From Lumnitzera littorea (Eukaryota; Streptophyta; Magnoliopsida; Myrtales; Combretaceae), in the NCBI GenBank assembly GCA_024138015.1, contig JAMXBB010000007.1:93001318-93065317 (forward strand): a stretch of 64,000 nt of DNA. The letters run 5' to 3'. The position numbers and the translations under genes are program-made. The notes beneath the pieces were generated by a model. The model was not told the DNA's origin. It saw only the letters and a list, made by a program, of their open reading frames with translations, and searched no databases. Below, piece by piece: positions 1 to 11,606 of the stretch (its first letter is position 1; every line of letters starts with the position of its first letter).

Positions 1-517
1 AGCAAAGGTGAAGTTGCGTCACCTAATACATAAGAGTGACATCAAGCAATATGTGAAGGAATTTTCAGAGCTGATGTTGGAGATCCCAGACCTTAACCAA
101 GATGACGCTCTAGTGATGTTTTCAGATGGTTTGAAACCTTGGGCGAAGTTGGAGCTAGAGTGAAGAGGGGTAGAAGACATCTCTAAGGCCATAGTAGTTG
201 TTGAAGGCCTAATGAAGTTTAAGAAGATGGAACACAATACCCCGATGGGAAGGTGGAAGGGGGAAGTTGAGAAGGAAAGGAGTGGGAGTTCCTTAAGAGG
301 GAAGGCTAAGATGGAAGAGAAAAATAATGATCAAGGAAGGATTCGTGAAGGAAAAGATGGGGAATGATGGAAGCCCCAAGAATTAAAGTGCTATTTCTAC
401 AATAGGCCCCATTACGTTAGGGAATGCCTAAAGAAAGATTAGTTGGCAGCAATTATAGCATATAAGAGCTCCGATGAAGGGGACGAGGCTAAACTGGGTT
501 TAGATCACTATTTAGTG
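1..517 (+). pseudogene. gag C-terminal remnant of the chromovirus
   Basis: The second forward frame reads as the end of a retrotransposon capsid protein, with segments such as KQYVKEFSELMLEIPDL, then a basic linker. A nucleocapsid zinc knuckle lies at 389-427. It should be C-x2-C-x3-H-x4-C, but its second Cys codon reads TAC (Tyr). Stop codons interrupt the frame. The frame ends at about 517 and pol continues in the first frame from 520, so one small indel separates them. The product would have packaged element RNA in cytoplasmic particles. Confidence 0.8.
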
Positions 518-519
518 CT

Positions 520-3500
520 ATGAAGATGCAAGAGAAGCGAAAGGGGTTGATGTGCACTAAAGTGATAGTTGCTAGCAAGAAATTAAATGCCTTTATTAAC
601 ACTGGGGCATCTCACTTGTTCATCTCCAAGGCAGCAGCAAGTAAGTTTGGAATGGAAGTAGAGAAGACTAAGACATGGCTTAAGATGGTAAACTCAAAGG
701 AAGTCCCTATTATTGGAGTTGCCATGGAGATAGAGCTCCACATAAGAGGGTGGAAAGGGAAGGAAACCATTGAAGTAGTACTCATAGAAAACTTTGAATT
801 TATGATTGGGATGGAATTCCTAGATCGTATTGATGCACTTATTGTTCCTCGTGCTAACTGCATATGTATGCTCAAGACTGACTCCCAATGTGTGGTGCCC
901 GTCACAAAGAAAACTGGTTAGGCCACAAAATTCCTTTCCGCTATGCAACTAGCTAAGGGCCTAAAAAAGAATGAAGTTACGTATGTAGCTACTTTAAAGC
1001 GGGAGGAAGAGATGGGAAATCAAGAGGCAATTCCACATCGAGTGAGGGAGTTGCTAGAAGAATTTAAAGACATCATGCCTAAAGGGTTGTTGAAGAAGCT
1101 ACCTCTAAGAAGGGAAGTAGATCATGCAATTGAGCTAGAACTAAGTACAAAGGTTCTTGCTACAGTTCCTTATTACATGTCCTTAAAAGAATAAGAAGAA
1201 TTAAGGTGACAATTGAAGGAGTTACTGGAAGTCAGATTCATCCAACTATTAAAGGTAACTTTCGGAGCTCCAGTTCTCTTTCAGAAGAGACATGATGGGT
1301 CTCTCAAGATTTGAATTAACTATAGGGCCTTGAATAAGTACCCCATTCCTTTGGTATCAGACTTATTCGATCGATTGGGAGAGGTAAGATATTTTTTGAA
1401 ACTGGATTTATGATAGGGATATCATCAAGTATGGATAGCAGATGGAGATGAGCCTAAAACTACTTGTGTCATAAGGTATAGTGCATTTGAGTTTCTTATT
1501 ATGCTATTTAGGCTCACAAATGCCCCGGCTGCTTTCTACACTCTTATGAATAGGGTATTAGCACCTTTCTTGGATCATTTTGTTATGGTTTACTTGGTTG
1601 ATATCGTGATTTATAGCAAGACTATGGAAGAGCACATAAAACATCTTTGTGCAGTTTTCTTAGCCTTAAGGAAAAATGAGCTGTATGTAAAGCTGGAGAA
1701 ATGTGCCTTTGCAAAGGAAGAAGTGGCCTTCCTAGGGTACGTAATGGGCCAGGGGAAGATCAGAATGGACAAAGAGAAAATACAGGCCATTCAAGAATGG
1801 AAAGAACCCACTAAGCCTACCGAATTAAGGTTGTTTCTTGGCTTAGTAAATTATTATAGAAGGTTCATTTGTGGATATTCTTGAATGGTGGCCCCCTTAA
1901 CGAATCTACTCAAGAAAGATGTTCTACAAGAATGGAGGGAAGATCAACATAAGGCATTTGATACAATGAAGGAAGCAGTCACTAGAGAGTCAGTTCTTGT
2001 GCTCCCTAACTTTGATAAAGCATTTGAATTATGTATGGATGTTAGTGATTATGCCATTAGTGGGGTTCTGATGTAGGAAAACCATATAATAGCCTTTGAG
2101 AGCCAAAAGTTGAATGAAACAGAGAGACGATACCCAGTACATGAGAAGGAAATGATAGTTGTAGTACATTGCCTTTAAGTCTAGAGACATTACCTTCTTG
2201 GCATGAAATTTGTGGTTAAGATTGACAATGTGGTCATTAGTTACTTCTACACCCAAAAGAAGCTATCCCTTAAGCAAGCTTGTTAACTGATTTTCTTAGC
2301 AGAATTTGATTTTAACATGGAATACAAGGTAGCAAAGACAAATGTTGTAGTAGATGCCCTAAGTTAGAGGGTAGAATTAGTTGCTATCGGTAGCCTTGAG
2401 AACAACCTCCTAGAGAAGATTCGGGAAGGGATGGAGATCAACCAATTGGCTAAGGCTTTACTAATCCAATGTAAAGAGGGTAAAACAAGGAGATTTTGGG
2501 AGGAAAACAGACTAATATACATAAAGGGGCGACAAGTGTATATTCCCCAATCATTACCATTAAGGAGGGAAATATTGAAGGAATGCCATGATTATAAATG
2601 GGCAGGTAACCCCGTAATACACTGAACCCTAGCCTTGGTTGAAGAAAGGTACTTTTGGCCTCATCTAAGGGAGGACGTCGAGAGTTATATCATAACTTGT
2701 CTCATATGTTAACAAGATAAGGTGGAGCAAAGGCCAACCCCTAGACTATTAGAGCCTCTGCTTATTCTAAAGCATCCTTGGGAAAGTGTCTCTATGGATT
2801 TTATTGTAAGCCTACCCAAGTCAGAGGGATATGGTACTATTATGGTAGTAGTAGACAAGTTCTCAAAATATGCAACATTCATTCCAGCAACAAAGGGGTG
2901 CCTCGTTGATGAAGTAGCTCGGTTGTTTCTCAAGCATATAGTGAAGTATTAGGGTTTGCCTAGAAACATTATGAGTGATCAAGATGGTCGTTTCACGGGG
3001 AAATTCTAGATAGAACTACTCAAGCTTCTTGGTTCTAAGCTAAACTTTTCTATTAGTCTTCATCCATAGACGGATGGCCAGACGGAAAGGGTAAATGCAT
3101 TAGTAGAGCTTTACTTAAGGCACTTCATAAGTGCAAATCAATGGGACTGGTCTAAGTTATTGGATGTGGCATAGTTCTCTTTCAATCTACAGAAGAATGA
3201 ATCAATGAGACATAGTCCATTTGAGATTGTCTTGGGGAGACAACCGCTAACTCCTAATACCCTATCAACAGGATATACGAGGTCTAGTCCCCCGACATAT
3301 AAATTTGCAAGAAAGTGGTAAGAGAGCCAAGACTTAGCTTGGATTTACTTAGATAAGGCTATTAAGAGAATGAAGAAGGTTGTCGATAAGAAGCATCAGC
3401 CAATGGAGTATCAAGTGGGAGATCAAGTACTTGTGAAGTTACACCTAATCTAGCAGACTAAAGGCCAATTGCAAAAAGGACTGATGAGGCGTTATGAAGG

Positions 3501-3860
3501 ACCATTTCCCTTCGTAAAATGGGTGGGACAAGTATCTTATAAGTTGGAGTTATCCCCAAGATTAAAATTCCACCTAGTATTCCATGTTAGCATGCTCAAG
3601 CCATATCATGAGGACAGGGATGACCCCAGTAGAATAATATCACAAAGGGCTCCAGTTGGGGTTTGAGAATCATACGATAAAGAAATTGGAGAAATTATTG
3701 CGAATAGATATGTAAGAAGATGATGCTACTCCCCTAGGCTTGAGTATATGGTTATTTGGAAAGGAAAGCTAGAAAGTGAGGCTAGTTGGGAACTTGTTGA
3801 AGCTCTATGGCAGTTTCCGAACAAAATTCAAAAGTTCTATAAAAAAAAAATGCGACAAGG
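520..3860 (+). pseudogene. pol of the chromovirus (PR-RT-RNaseH-INT-chromodomain), many stops
   Basis: All domains lie in one reading frame. Protease is at about 560-860, but its catalytic Asp reads Asn at 598-600 (N-T-G-A-S). Reverse transcriptase spans about 1200-1880; its YxDD box is Y-L-V-D at 1591-1602, so the first Asp is lost. RNase H is at about 1990-2400. Integrase spans about 2560-3450, with the HHCC finger near 2590-2710 and catalytic Asp 2797-2799, Asp 2977-2979 and Glu 3085-3087, giving D-35-E spacing. The chromodomain is at about 3725-3840. Roughly twenty in-frame stops occur, including a TGA-TAG pair at 1411-1416 before G-Y-H-Q-V, yet almost no frameshift is visible up to the A-run near 3840. 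Confidence 0.9.
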
Positions 3861-3886
3861 ACGTCACCGAAATAAGTGGGGAAGAA

Positions 3887-4281
3887 TGTCATAGGCCAAT
3901 TTAGAAGGACCTAAACTCAGAGGTTCGATCAAGCTCAGAGTGGATAATCTAGAATGTTCTAGAAGATTTAGAAGGCTCCAGTGTAAATGATAGGTAAGGT
4001 AGCCAAATGCATTTAATATAAAGGTAGAAAGGATTCTATTATAATCGTTAGATCAAATTGATCTTGGCCATCCATCTTGAAAGGCTTCTTGTAGATTAGG
4101 GAGATCCCCTCAATTGTAATCATCATGTTATTTTGAGTGAATATTATTTACATAAGAGTTTCTTTATATACTTTCTGTCTCTAAACTTTCTGAGTGTATT
4201 ATAGGTTGACTTAGCCTTCCTTAGTGTGGTTAAGAACATTAAGTGCCACAAGGGTTTGAGTGAAGGAATCCGCCCATGACA
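3887..4281 (+). repeat. 3' LTR of the chromovirus
   Basis: The block begins TGTCAT right after a purine-rich stretch (aagtggggaagaa), which fits a polypurine tract. It ends ATGACA, the exact inverted complement of its start, giving 395 bp. A TATA-like motif (aatataaagg) near 4015-4024 would be the promoter. The 5' LTR is outside the window, so the ends rest on the terminal inverted repeats and the position after pol. Confidence 0.75.
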
Positions 4282-5599
4282 AATGCAACCTATTTGGCCT
4301 AGGTTTTATCTTCTTTATTTATTTATTATTATTTATTAGTTTATATGCTTAGTTTATTCTAGGGGTAAAGGCATATGTAGTCCTTAAGTATTGTTGGGTA
4401 ACTATCTCTTGAAGATGAGTAAGGTCTATATTTAATAATAAATAATAAAATAAAAAAATAGTTTAAGGGCATTATGTAGTCTTAGGATGTTATAAGGTAA
4501 CTACTACCCTTGGATTATGAAGGCCTACTAAAATAAAACTACAAAAAAAATTAAAAAATGAGAAATAATTTTGAAAATTAATAAATGTTTTTCTTAAAGT
4601 AAGGTCATTTGAAGAAAAAAAAAAATTTTCTTCAAATCAATCGATTACATTCTATAGAGTTCTTTAAAAAAGAATGAATATTTTTCCTTCTTAAATAGAT
4701 ATTGTAGGTTTTCATGAAAAGAAAAAAAAATAAAAAAAAGAAATGAACAACATTATCCTTTAGGAAAATATGTTTTTAGTGAATAAAAAGTTTTATCACT
4801 TAGAATTTTTTTTTAAAAAGAAATCCAATCAACATTTTTTAAAAAAGAATTTAGAATCAATTAGGGTTTTTCTTTAAGTCAACACAAATAATATTAGGGT
4901 CTTCTCTTAGAATTTTTTCAAAATCAAATAAATTGGTTAATGATGTAAATCCAACTTGTTTTCAAAATTAAAAATAACCAAACCACTAAAATTTTGCAAA
5001 AAGGAACTATGGTGGTCTGATTTCGAATAGTAAATATGTGCTTACTTGTGGGGCAACCATAAAAAAAATGTTATTTTTCTCCTTCTTTTCTTATAAAACA
5101 AAAACTTAAAAAAGTAGTAAAGAAAAAGCCAAAAAAAAAAAAATGTTTCCCTTAAGTTAAAGGAGAGTTTTAAAGTTAAAGCCCAAATTAATATTTTAAT
5201 GTGGTTACCTTAAGGTTTTAATAGATTAGCTCCTGAATCGATCATCTTTGGTTTCTTTAAAACCTTTTTAAAAGGTTTTTAAAATGCAAACCAATGGCTA
5301 AATTAAAACTAATTCGCCTAGTTAGTTTTAATTTACTTAAGTTTTCTCGGTTTCATCGAATGGCAACTCCAATTTAACAAAACCAGAAGAAACCACTTTT
5401 TCTTAACTTTTGTCAAGGGTTTAAATTAAATAGGTATAGGGTTTAATTTAAACCAAGTTAAGAAAAATAGAAAACTGGATTTTAGGCTCAATACCTATTC
5501 CCCTTAAAATGATGTTGGGGCAAAGAGCTAGCACCTGCACTTTTTGTCACTCTTATCTTGGCCATGTGTATAGGTTTTGTAAAAATAGATAGCACCAAA
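4282..5599. other. AT-rich stretch without a recognised gene
   Basis: Long A and T runs; the only open frames are short. The part just below 5600 would be the leader of a minus-strand element if the LTR call at 5600-6096 is right: a 65-codon minus frame (5488-5685) crosses the LTR edge. No gag or pol domain could be read here. Confidence 0.5.
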
Positions 5600-6096
5600 T
5601 GTTGTTGGGATGATTTTGATGTAAAGCTTTGATCCTGCAAAAACATGAACAAAAGGCTAAAGTGGTGTCGAGAATAGTCTAACATAGCTACTTCGATACC
5701 TAAGTAAGTAATTGTTTTGTGGAAAAGTAGTTAGATAAGTAAGTAGAGTATTGAAGGGTGTAAGAGAGTTCTTACAATGCTTTCCTTCTCTTATTTATAA
5801 GCGAATGCTAGGTGTAGTTAATAGCAGATAATCATTAGTTGTGAGCCATGTAACGATCTCATAATTAAGCACATGCCTAAAAGATAGGAGTAGTGGATGG
5901 TTATGTAATAAGGTTATGTAAAGTCACAACTATCCTCGTTAGTTTCCAAATTCAAACCAGATTTATAAGTAAGCCGGGCTTTGAGGCCCAACAGATGGAT
6001 TGAGTCCTTATTAGCCTTAACTGAAAATATCATCAATCGCCATCTTGGTAGCAGAGATGTCGAATAACATGTTAAGGTAAAATCTAGTTATCAACA
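5600..6096 (-). repeat. Probable lone or truncated LTR on the minus strand
   Basis: Read on the minus strand, this 497-bp block begins TGTTGATAAC and ends CCAACAACA, so it has TG..CA ends. A minus-strand TATA-like motif (ATAAATAAG) lies near 5790-5810. Directly beyond the end comes TTTGGTGCTATCT (5587-5599), which resembles the TTGGYGCC-type primer-binding sites of plant Ty3/gypsy elements. No partner LTR or coding domain was found, so this is a relic. The family is not known. Confidence 0.45.
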
Positions 6097-7449
6097 GTAT
6101 TGGTGTGGCTCCTCAATTTTATTGACGTTTTTGGTTAATGAGTACAATGTATTATCTTCCAAAAGTTGTGTTACTTCAAAATAGAGAATCAAGATCATCT
6201 TTTAATTGATCTAAACATAATCTAATGATTAACAATTAAGCGTTTTCAATGATATGTACTAAGAAGAGTTGTAACATTAGGAGTTTGATTATTAGATGTT
6301 TGAGTATATATTAATGTTTGTAGACATATTTTGCATTCTTTTGCAGATTTTTACCTCAACAAACACTTCATCAAAAATCACAAATCTTCTTGTAAGGTTC
6401 TTTAAACTTGTATGATCATAAAAAATCAATGATTGTTGCCTTATTCTTGATACTTAGTTCATTGTATTCTGATAGAGTTTATGTCTAGCAAACTTAGCAC
6501 AGGATGCATGAGATTTTTAAGTATAGCATTCATCATGTACCTCAAAGTGTTCTTAATTTCCCCATATTTGATATAATTTTCTAACGTTTGATTTTTACGG
6601 TCTTAATAAGTCGAAAGAATGTAATATGATTCTATGTTGCATATCTTCTTTTGTCTATGTTGCATGGCATAAATATCGATTTGCTATACCATATGCTTAG
6701 GAAGCATAGTATTATGATGTTCGTGAATGAAGTTTCCATCGCATGATGAATATGAGCATGTTTTCATAGCCTATAGTGGGGAAAAAAATTTACATAAATG
6801 TGGAAACTATATGCTTTAAGTAAAGCTTGTAATGACTAAGGAGATATAATAATGTAAAATTATAGTGATAATTGCAATTTTTCTTGATTTTTGTTGGAGC
6901 ATAGGTATGAAAAGCATGTCATAATTGTAAGTTTAAATTTTTCTTCAATGTTGGAGCAGAGTAAGATTTCTTCAATTTATTATTCATGCCATTAATTTAA
7001 CTTGCTAATTAATTCAATATGATAAACAACATATAAGAGAGAATGTTAGACTATAAATATAAAAGCTATAAGATATTTATTAGTTTAGGTTCTTATATTA
7101 GTAAGCGATCAAGTTTATTTAATTTAAGACTAAGACTCATTTAGACTTCTCTATTTTAACTACCAAAATGCTACATTTGATCAATGGCTTATGTTAGAGT
7201 GTGTTCCTAGTATAAAATTTAGAATTCATTAAGAAACTTGATCCACAAATATTAATTAACTAAAAGTAGTAACCTGTACTACGGATTGATTAAATAATAA
7301 ACCTATAAAGGGAATACCGTTTATTAGGAATATCCATTCAAAATATTACTTTCTAAAAAGATTGCACGTTAGTAAATTCAATAGTTGATTATATATAAAC
7401 TATAAAAGATTATTTAAGTTGCCTCATATGTTAATCTCGACTATTCAAA
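6097..7449. other. Intergenic AT-rich DNA, no gene seen
   Basis: Both strands hold only short, composition-driven open frames with no recognisable domain. The endonuclease part of the LINE that follows becomes readable from about 7450; its 5' part may extend into this stretch, too decayed to recognise. Confidence 0.5.
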
Positions 7450-7529
7450 TAGATTAAAATTTTGGGATAGGCAATGAGTAATAGCTAACATCATGATTAT
7501 TCTTAGTTAGTGATTGTTGATCTTCACAA

Positions 7530-10016
7530 CATTAAGAGTAATGATAAGAATAGTGGAGGAAGGGAGAGACCACAACGATAGATTAATAGCTCTTTAAAAA
7601 TGACAGGTTAATTAACGTATGGTACCAAGGACAGCTTTATACATGATCTAAGAGAGATTTAATAGGGGATTGGTTAAGCAATAATCAAATAGAGATTTTG
7701 TCAATTCTTTTTGGTTAGAGAGTTTCCCTAGAATGAAAATTTGTATTTGCTAGTACATGGCTCTAATCGCTTCCTGTTGATTTTGGAAACTATAAAATTG
7801 ATTCTTCAAGTTTGAATCTTTTTAGATTTTGAACAAAGATAGTTAGAGTGGTTCTAGTAAACTAATATAGAAAACTTGAAATGAAGTAACCAAACCAACT
7901 AACGTATGCAGCTTAATAAGGAAGTTGAGAGCTTATCTTAATGCCTTAATTAAGTAAAGTAAGATGAATGTTAGTAATAATGACATAAAGATCGATGATT
8001 TACACCATTAGCTTGTATTATTAAAGAATTTGATGCCGATGATCCAGTGGCGAAAGAGGAAATATTTTGCACCAATAACTGGATTTTACTGAATAACAAG
8101 AGGAATTTTTGACATTAGAGATCTCGAAATGATTGGCTCCAATTTGATGATAAAAGTATGAAGTTTTTTCACGAAAGTATCATAAACTGATCAACATGGA
8201 TTGTGGCAAGATGAAGAATAAGCAACGGATGAAGCTTTTCCGACTTTCTTTTATAAGAATTTTTTATATGAATTTTTCTTTTCAATAGCATTAGTACTTG
8301 ATAAGTTAGATCAAGTAATTAATGAAAAACAAAATGCATGATTGATTTGACCATCTAAGGTAAATGAAGTTAATGAAGCAATATTATAGCTTAGAAAGTC
8401 AAAATCACCTGGTCCTAATGAATTTAATGAGCTATTCTATCAATTAGGCCCTATATTTTGGAGGTTATAAAGAATTACATGCAATTAGGTTTGTTGTCTC
8501 CTACTGTTAATGAAGCTGATAATGTTCTTATTCTAGAAATTAGTCATCACTAGGATATTACTCAATTCTGTCCAATTAGTCAATGTAATTTGCTTACAAA
8601 ATCACATCTAAAGTCTTGTTAAATAGGCTACATCCACCATTAGATTCTATCATAACCCCTTTTCAAAGTGCCTTTATTCTTAATAATTCAATCTAGGATA
8701 ATGTGATAATGGTGTATAAGATTTTTTATTTTCTCAAAAATAAAAAGAAAAAAGAAAAATAATTAATGTACACTAAGATAGACATGTGCAAGGCTTATGA
8801 TAGGTTAAGTGTTTTTCCTTACATGGATCCATTGTTTAGTGTTAGGACAAAGGGTTAAGACAAATTGTTGTGAAACGCTATATGTTGAGTTACAAGATAA
8901 CTTAGAGAAGTATTTAGGTTTGTCGACAGTTTTGTGTAGATCTAATACTAGTTGCTTCTTTATGCTAAAGAAACAATATTGCATAAGTTATAAGGATGGA
9001 AAAGACATCTCCCTTCATCTAAGGGTAAGGAAATTATCATTAGGGTTCATGCAATACCTATCTATCTAATGAGTATTTGTAGTTTTCCTAAAAAAAAATT
9101 GGTGTAAAGGGATCTCATTTCAAATTTTTAGTGGGGAGGCTCAACTCATAGCACTAAAATCTATTGAAAAGTTAGAAAGAGTATTAAAAGATAAGGATAG
9201 ATGTCGGAGAGGATTCAAAAATCTACAGTATTTTAATTTGGCTCTTCTTAGTGGGTTAACATGAAGAATCTTGCAAAATCTGAATGCATTAACATTCTAA
9301 AGAGATATAATTTCCTCATTCAGATTTTTTAAGCTCAACGAAAATAGGCAAGACTTCATAGGGATGTCATAGTATCTAATCAGGAAAAGTAGCTATTGTT
9401 AAGGAGTTATTATGGCAAATAAGAGAAAATAGGTCAATTGAATTTTGGAGGGACCCTTGGATTCCATCATTACCAGGTTATGTCCTTACACTTAGAGTAA
9501 TTGAGCCACTTTCATGAGATTTGAAGGTTGATGATGTCATTGATAAGGATTACAAAATTTAGAATCTCTAGATCATTTGCTATTTGAATCAGAAAAATCA
9601 ACAATTCCTAAGATTCAAGTGATAAGTCATGTTGTTGAGGATCAATTAATATGGCTTAGAAAAAGGACAAGGATTTATATAGTTAAAAGCAGCTATCATG
9701 GCACTATGGAAAAACCTAGCTTACATGAGGAAGGCATAACTAGTCCATCTAATGTAATAAATCAAAATTTCTAGAAAGCTATCAACCGAAGCACAAACAA
9801 CATTTGTGGAGAATTATTTAGTTTTAGAGGAAAAGTACAATTGTCCCTTTATGCAGTTATTGCAATAAAATCAAAGCATTGGAGCATTTATCTCTTTCAC
9901 ATGAATGGGTATGAGTGGTTTGGTTTGCATGTAATGATTTATGTGTAAAGGGATGTAACCTTGCTAGAATTGAAGCATAGATGGAGGTTCTATTGTATGT
10001 AAATATTTGAAACAGT
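7530..10016 (+). pseudogene. LINE ORF2 remnant: endonuclease end, reverse transcriptase, zf-RVT
   Basis: Recognisable pieces are S-P-G-P-N-E-F-N-E-L-F-Y-Q (about 8408-8446), a R-P-I-S-like motif read as C-P-I-S-Q-C-N near 8570, F-Q-S-A-F-I-L-N-N near 8660, and K-I-D-M-C-K-A-Y-D-R (about 8773-8802). Then, after only some 80 bases, comes L-Q-D-N-L-E-K-Y-L-G-L (about 8890-8925). The palm segment that should lie between them, with the catalytic F/Y-A-D-D box, is absent. Further on come I-P-I-Y-L-M (about 9052), I-E-F-W-R-D-P-W-I-P (about 9440) and a Y-C-N-K..L-E-H-L..E-W-V zinc-binding segment. The product would have copied LINE RNA at a nicked target. Confidence 0.78.
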
Positions 10017-10021
10017 GTTTT

Positions 10022-10400
10022 TGTTACAGTTCAAGTATATAGTAGCAGTATAAATATAAATAATCGATAGATAATTATATAATTTTGTAGAAGTTGGTAT
10101 TTTTTACTAAATTGTAATAGTATTTTTAGTAGTTATAATAGTTGTATTATGAGGGAAAGTTAGTTACTTCCAACAAACTAGTATATTGAGATATATTTCT
10201 ATAATAAGGTAATGTCAATGAAAATAGGCAGACAAGTTTCAATCTAGAAGAGTAGTCTTATATATTTTGGAAAGTGGTTTCCTCAAATTAACCAAAATCA
10301 AATTCAATTTTTATTATATTCATTCTTTCATCGATTCACTAGTGTCATACTTCATATCAAAATATCCATACTATTAGAATAAAAATTACATGTGCTAACA
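10022..10400 (+). repeat. 5' LTR of the nested non-autonomous element
   Basis: The block starts TGTTAC and ends GCTAACA and is 379 bp by this reading. It aligns along its length with 11607-11966, with many substitutions and small gaps. The sequence after it, TTTGGTACTCTTG, loosely resembles a TGGTATCAGAG-type primer-binding site but is too diverged to name the tRNA. Confidence 0.75.
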
Positions 10401-10740
10401 TTTGGTACTCTTGTTGAGTTTTTTCCCATCATTGTCATGGACTCATGATCAAGATTTTCTATTCCAATCCATGTTCAAGAAGAGATCCAGAAAGTTGTGA
10501 GTGATTTTGTACTTTGTTTAGAATTACTCAATTCTAAAATCTACGATTCAAGATTCTAAAGTACCTTTTATGATCCATTTCAAGATTCTATATTTTCTGC
10601 ATTTTCTATACAAGAAATCGATGCAATTATAGTAGATATACCGCTTCTAGTGTTAATTCCTTGAAATGGATGTTTAGCATTGAACTTTTCTTTAGTTTTC
10701 ATCAAATAGAAAAAAAAAAAACATTTCATTCAATTCTTCC

Positions 10741-10905
10741 AATTTGATATGAAAGAACAAGCTTTCAAATTGTACACATGTATGAAACAACTCAAACAAT
10801 TTTCAATATGGGACAAATTTGTGAAAAAACTCATGATTCGGTTTAGACCCTTTGAACATGATTATCTCCTTGATCAATTTTATACCATCAACAAACTATT
10901 CATAC
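10741..10905 (+). pseudogene. gag relic inside the nested LTR element
   Basis: One open frame reads K-E-Q-A-F-K-L-Y, then W-D-K-F-V-K-K-L-M-I-R-F-R-P-F-E. This resembles the capsid domain of plant Ty3/gypsy Gag, where a W-D-x-F-x-x-x-L-x-x-R-F-G pattern is common. It is only some 55 codons long. It supports an origin from a Ty3/gypsy parent that lost pol. The 102-codon open frame after it (10852-11160) overlaps in another frame, has an acidic end, and was not recognised. Confidence 0.5.
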
Positions 10906-11160
10906 ATTCCATTTTTTGACTTGCCTATTTTTCATCCACATTTTATTTTACTTATAAAAATCCCCATTCTTCCAATTTTCCATAACATTTTAAAGACAAC
11001 TATTTTAGCCCCTATGTTTGTGCCTTGTATGAGTTTTAATCAAGAAAATGAGTGCATTTATGAAGATGAAATAATTGGAGAAGAAGTGAATGTAGAGGAA
11101 GAGCGGTTAGTGGACGTTAAATGTAAAAATAATAAAAAATTAGTAAATTTTCATACTTAA

Positions 11161-11484
11161 GAGGACAATGTGGACTTTATGAACTTTGTGAAGAGTCTTA
11201 CAGACGAAAACGTTGTAATTTCTATTTCATATGCTTCGGTTAGTGAAAGTTGTGCATCTGGTTATGGATTGGTTAAGATAAATAATAAAGGTCAAATTAT
11301 TCAATTTGTTGAGAATGCAATAAGTCATGATATTTCTTGTGCCATTTTCAAAAGTACTAATGAAGATAGTTACAAGACCGGTGGATTGTACTTCTTTCTC
11401 GATGCATTAAAAGAAAGAAACATATGTATTTTTGTTACAATTTTTTGTAAAGCTCGTGTAAGAAAAATTTTTCCCATTGTTTGA
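11161..11484 (+). pseudogene. Captured segment similar to ADP-glucose pyrophosphorylase large subunit
   Basis: The open stretch reads V-D-F-M-N-F-V-K-S, then I-S-I-S-Y-A-S-V-S-E-S, then A-S-G-Y-G-L-V-K-I-N-N-K-G-Q-I-I-Q-F. These motifs, their order and spacing match the central catalytic-domain stretch of plant AGPase large subunits, where V-S-E-S-R-A-S-x-Y-G-L-V-K-I is typical. The match seems to continue weakly through D-I-S-C-A-I-F-K-S-T and Y-K-T-G-G-L-Y-F-F. AGPase makes ADP-glucose for starch in plastids. Only about 100 of some 500 residues are present, with no ATG at the matching start (it reads GTG), so this is a gene piece carried by the retroelement and not a working enzyme. Confidence 0.7.
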
Positions 11485-11606
11485 ATTAAACAAGTTTTAG
11501 GAGAATAGCATACAAAACCTCCAGATGTTGTAATTGCATATTTTCAAGATTGTGCTCCTTCTATTTCAACCTTGAGGACATAGTTGTTTTGAAGATGCGG
11601 GGAAAT

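Larger units (their letters stand above)
1..4281 (+). mobile_element. Ty3/gypsy chromovirus, 5' part outside window, inactive
   Basis: This is the 3' part of an LTR retrotransposon. It reads gag end, protease, reverse transcriptase, RNase H, integrase, chromodomain and 3' LTR in the usual Ty3/gypsy order. A chromodomain-like tail after integrase (about 3725-3840, with E-Y-M-V-I-W-K-G-K and E-S-E-A-S-W-E) places it among the chromoviruses; the lineage within them is not decided. The 5' LTR and gag start lie outside the window, so no target duplication can be checked. Many nonsense codons and altered catalytic residues show it is dead. Confidence 0.93.

Noticed and set aside
10852..11160. 102-codon open frame in the nested element as a second captured gene
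   Set aside because: It is hydrophobic then acidic, with no match I can recognise. It partly overlaps the gag relic in another frame. Left as unknown.
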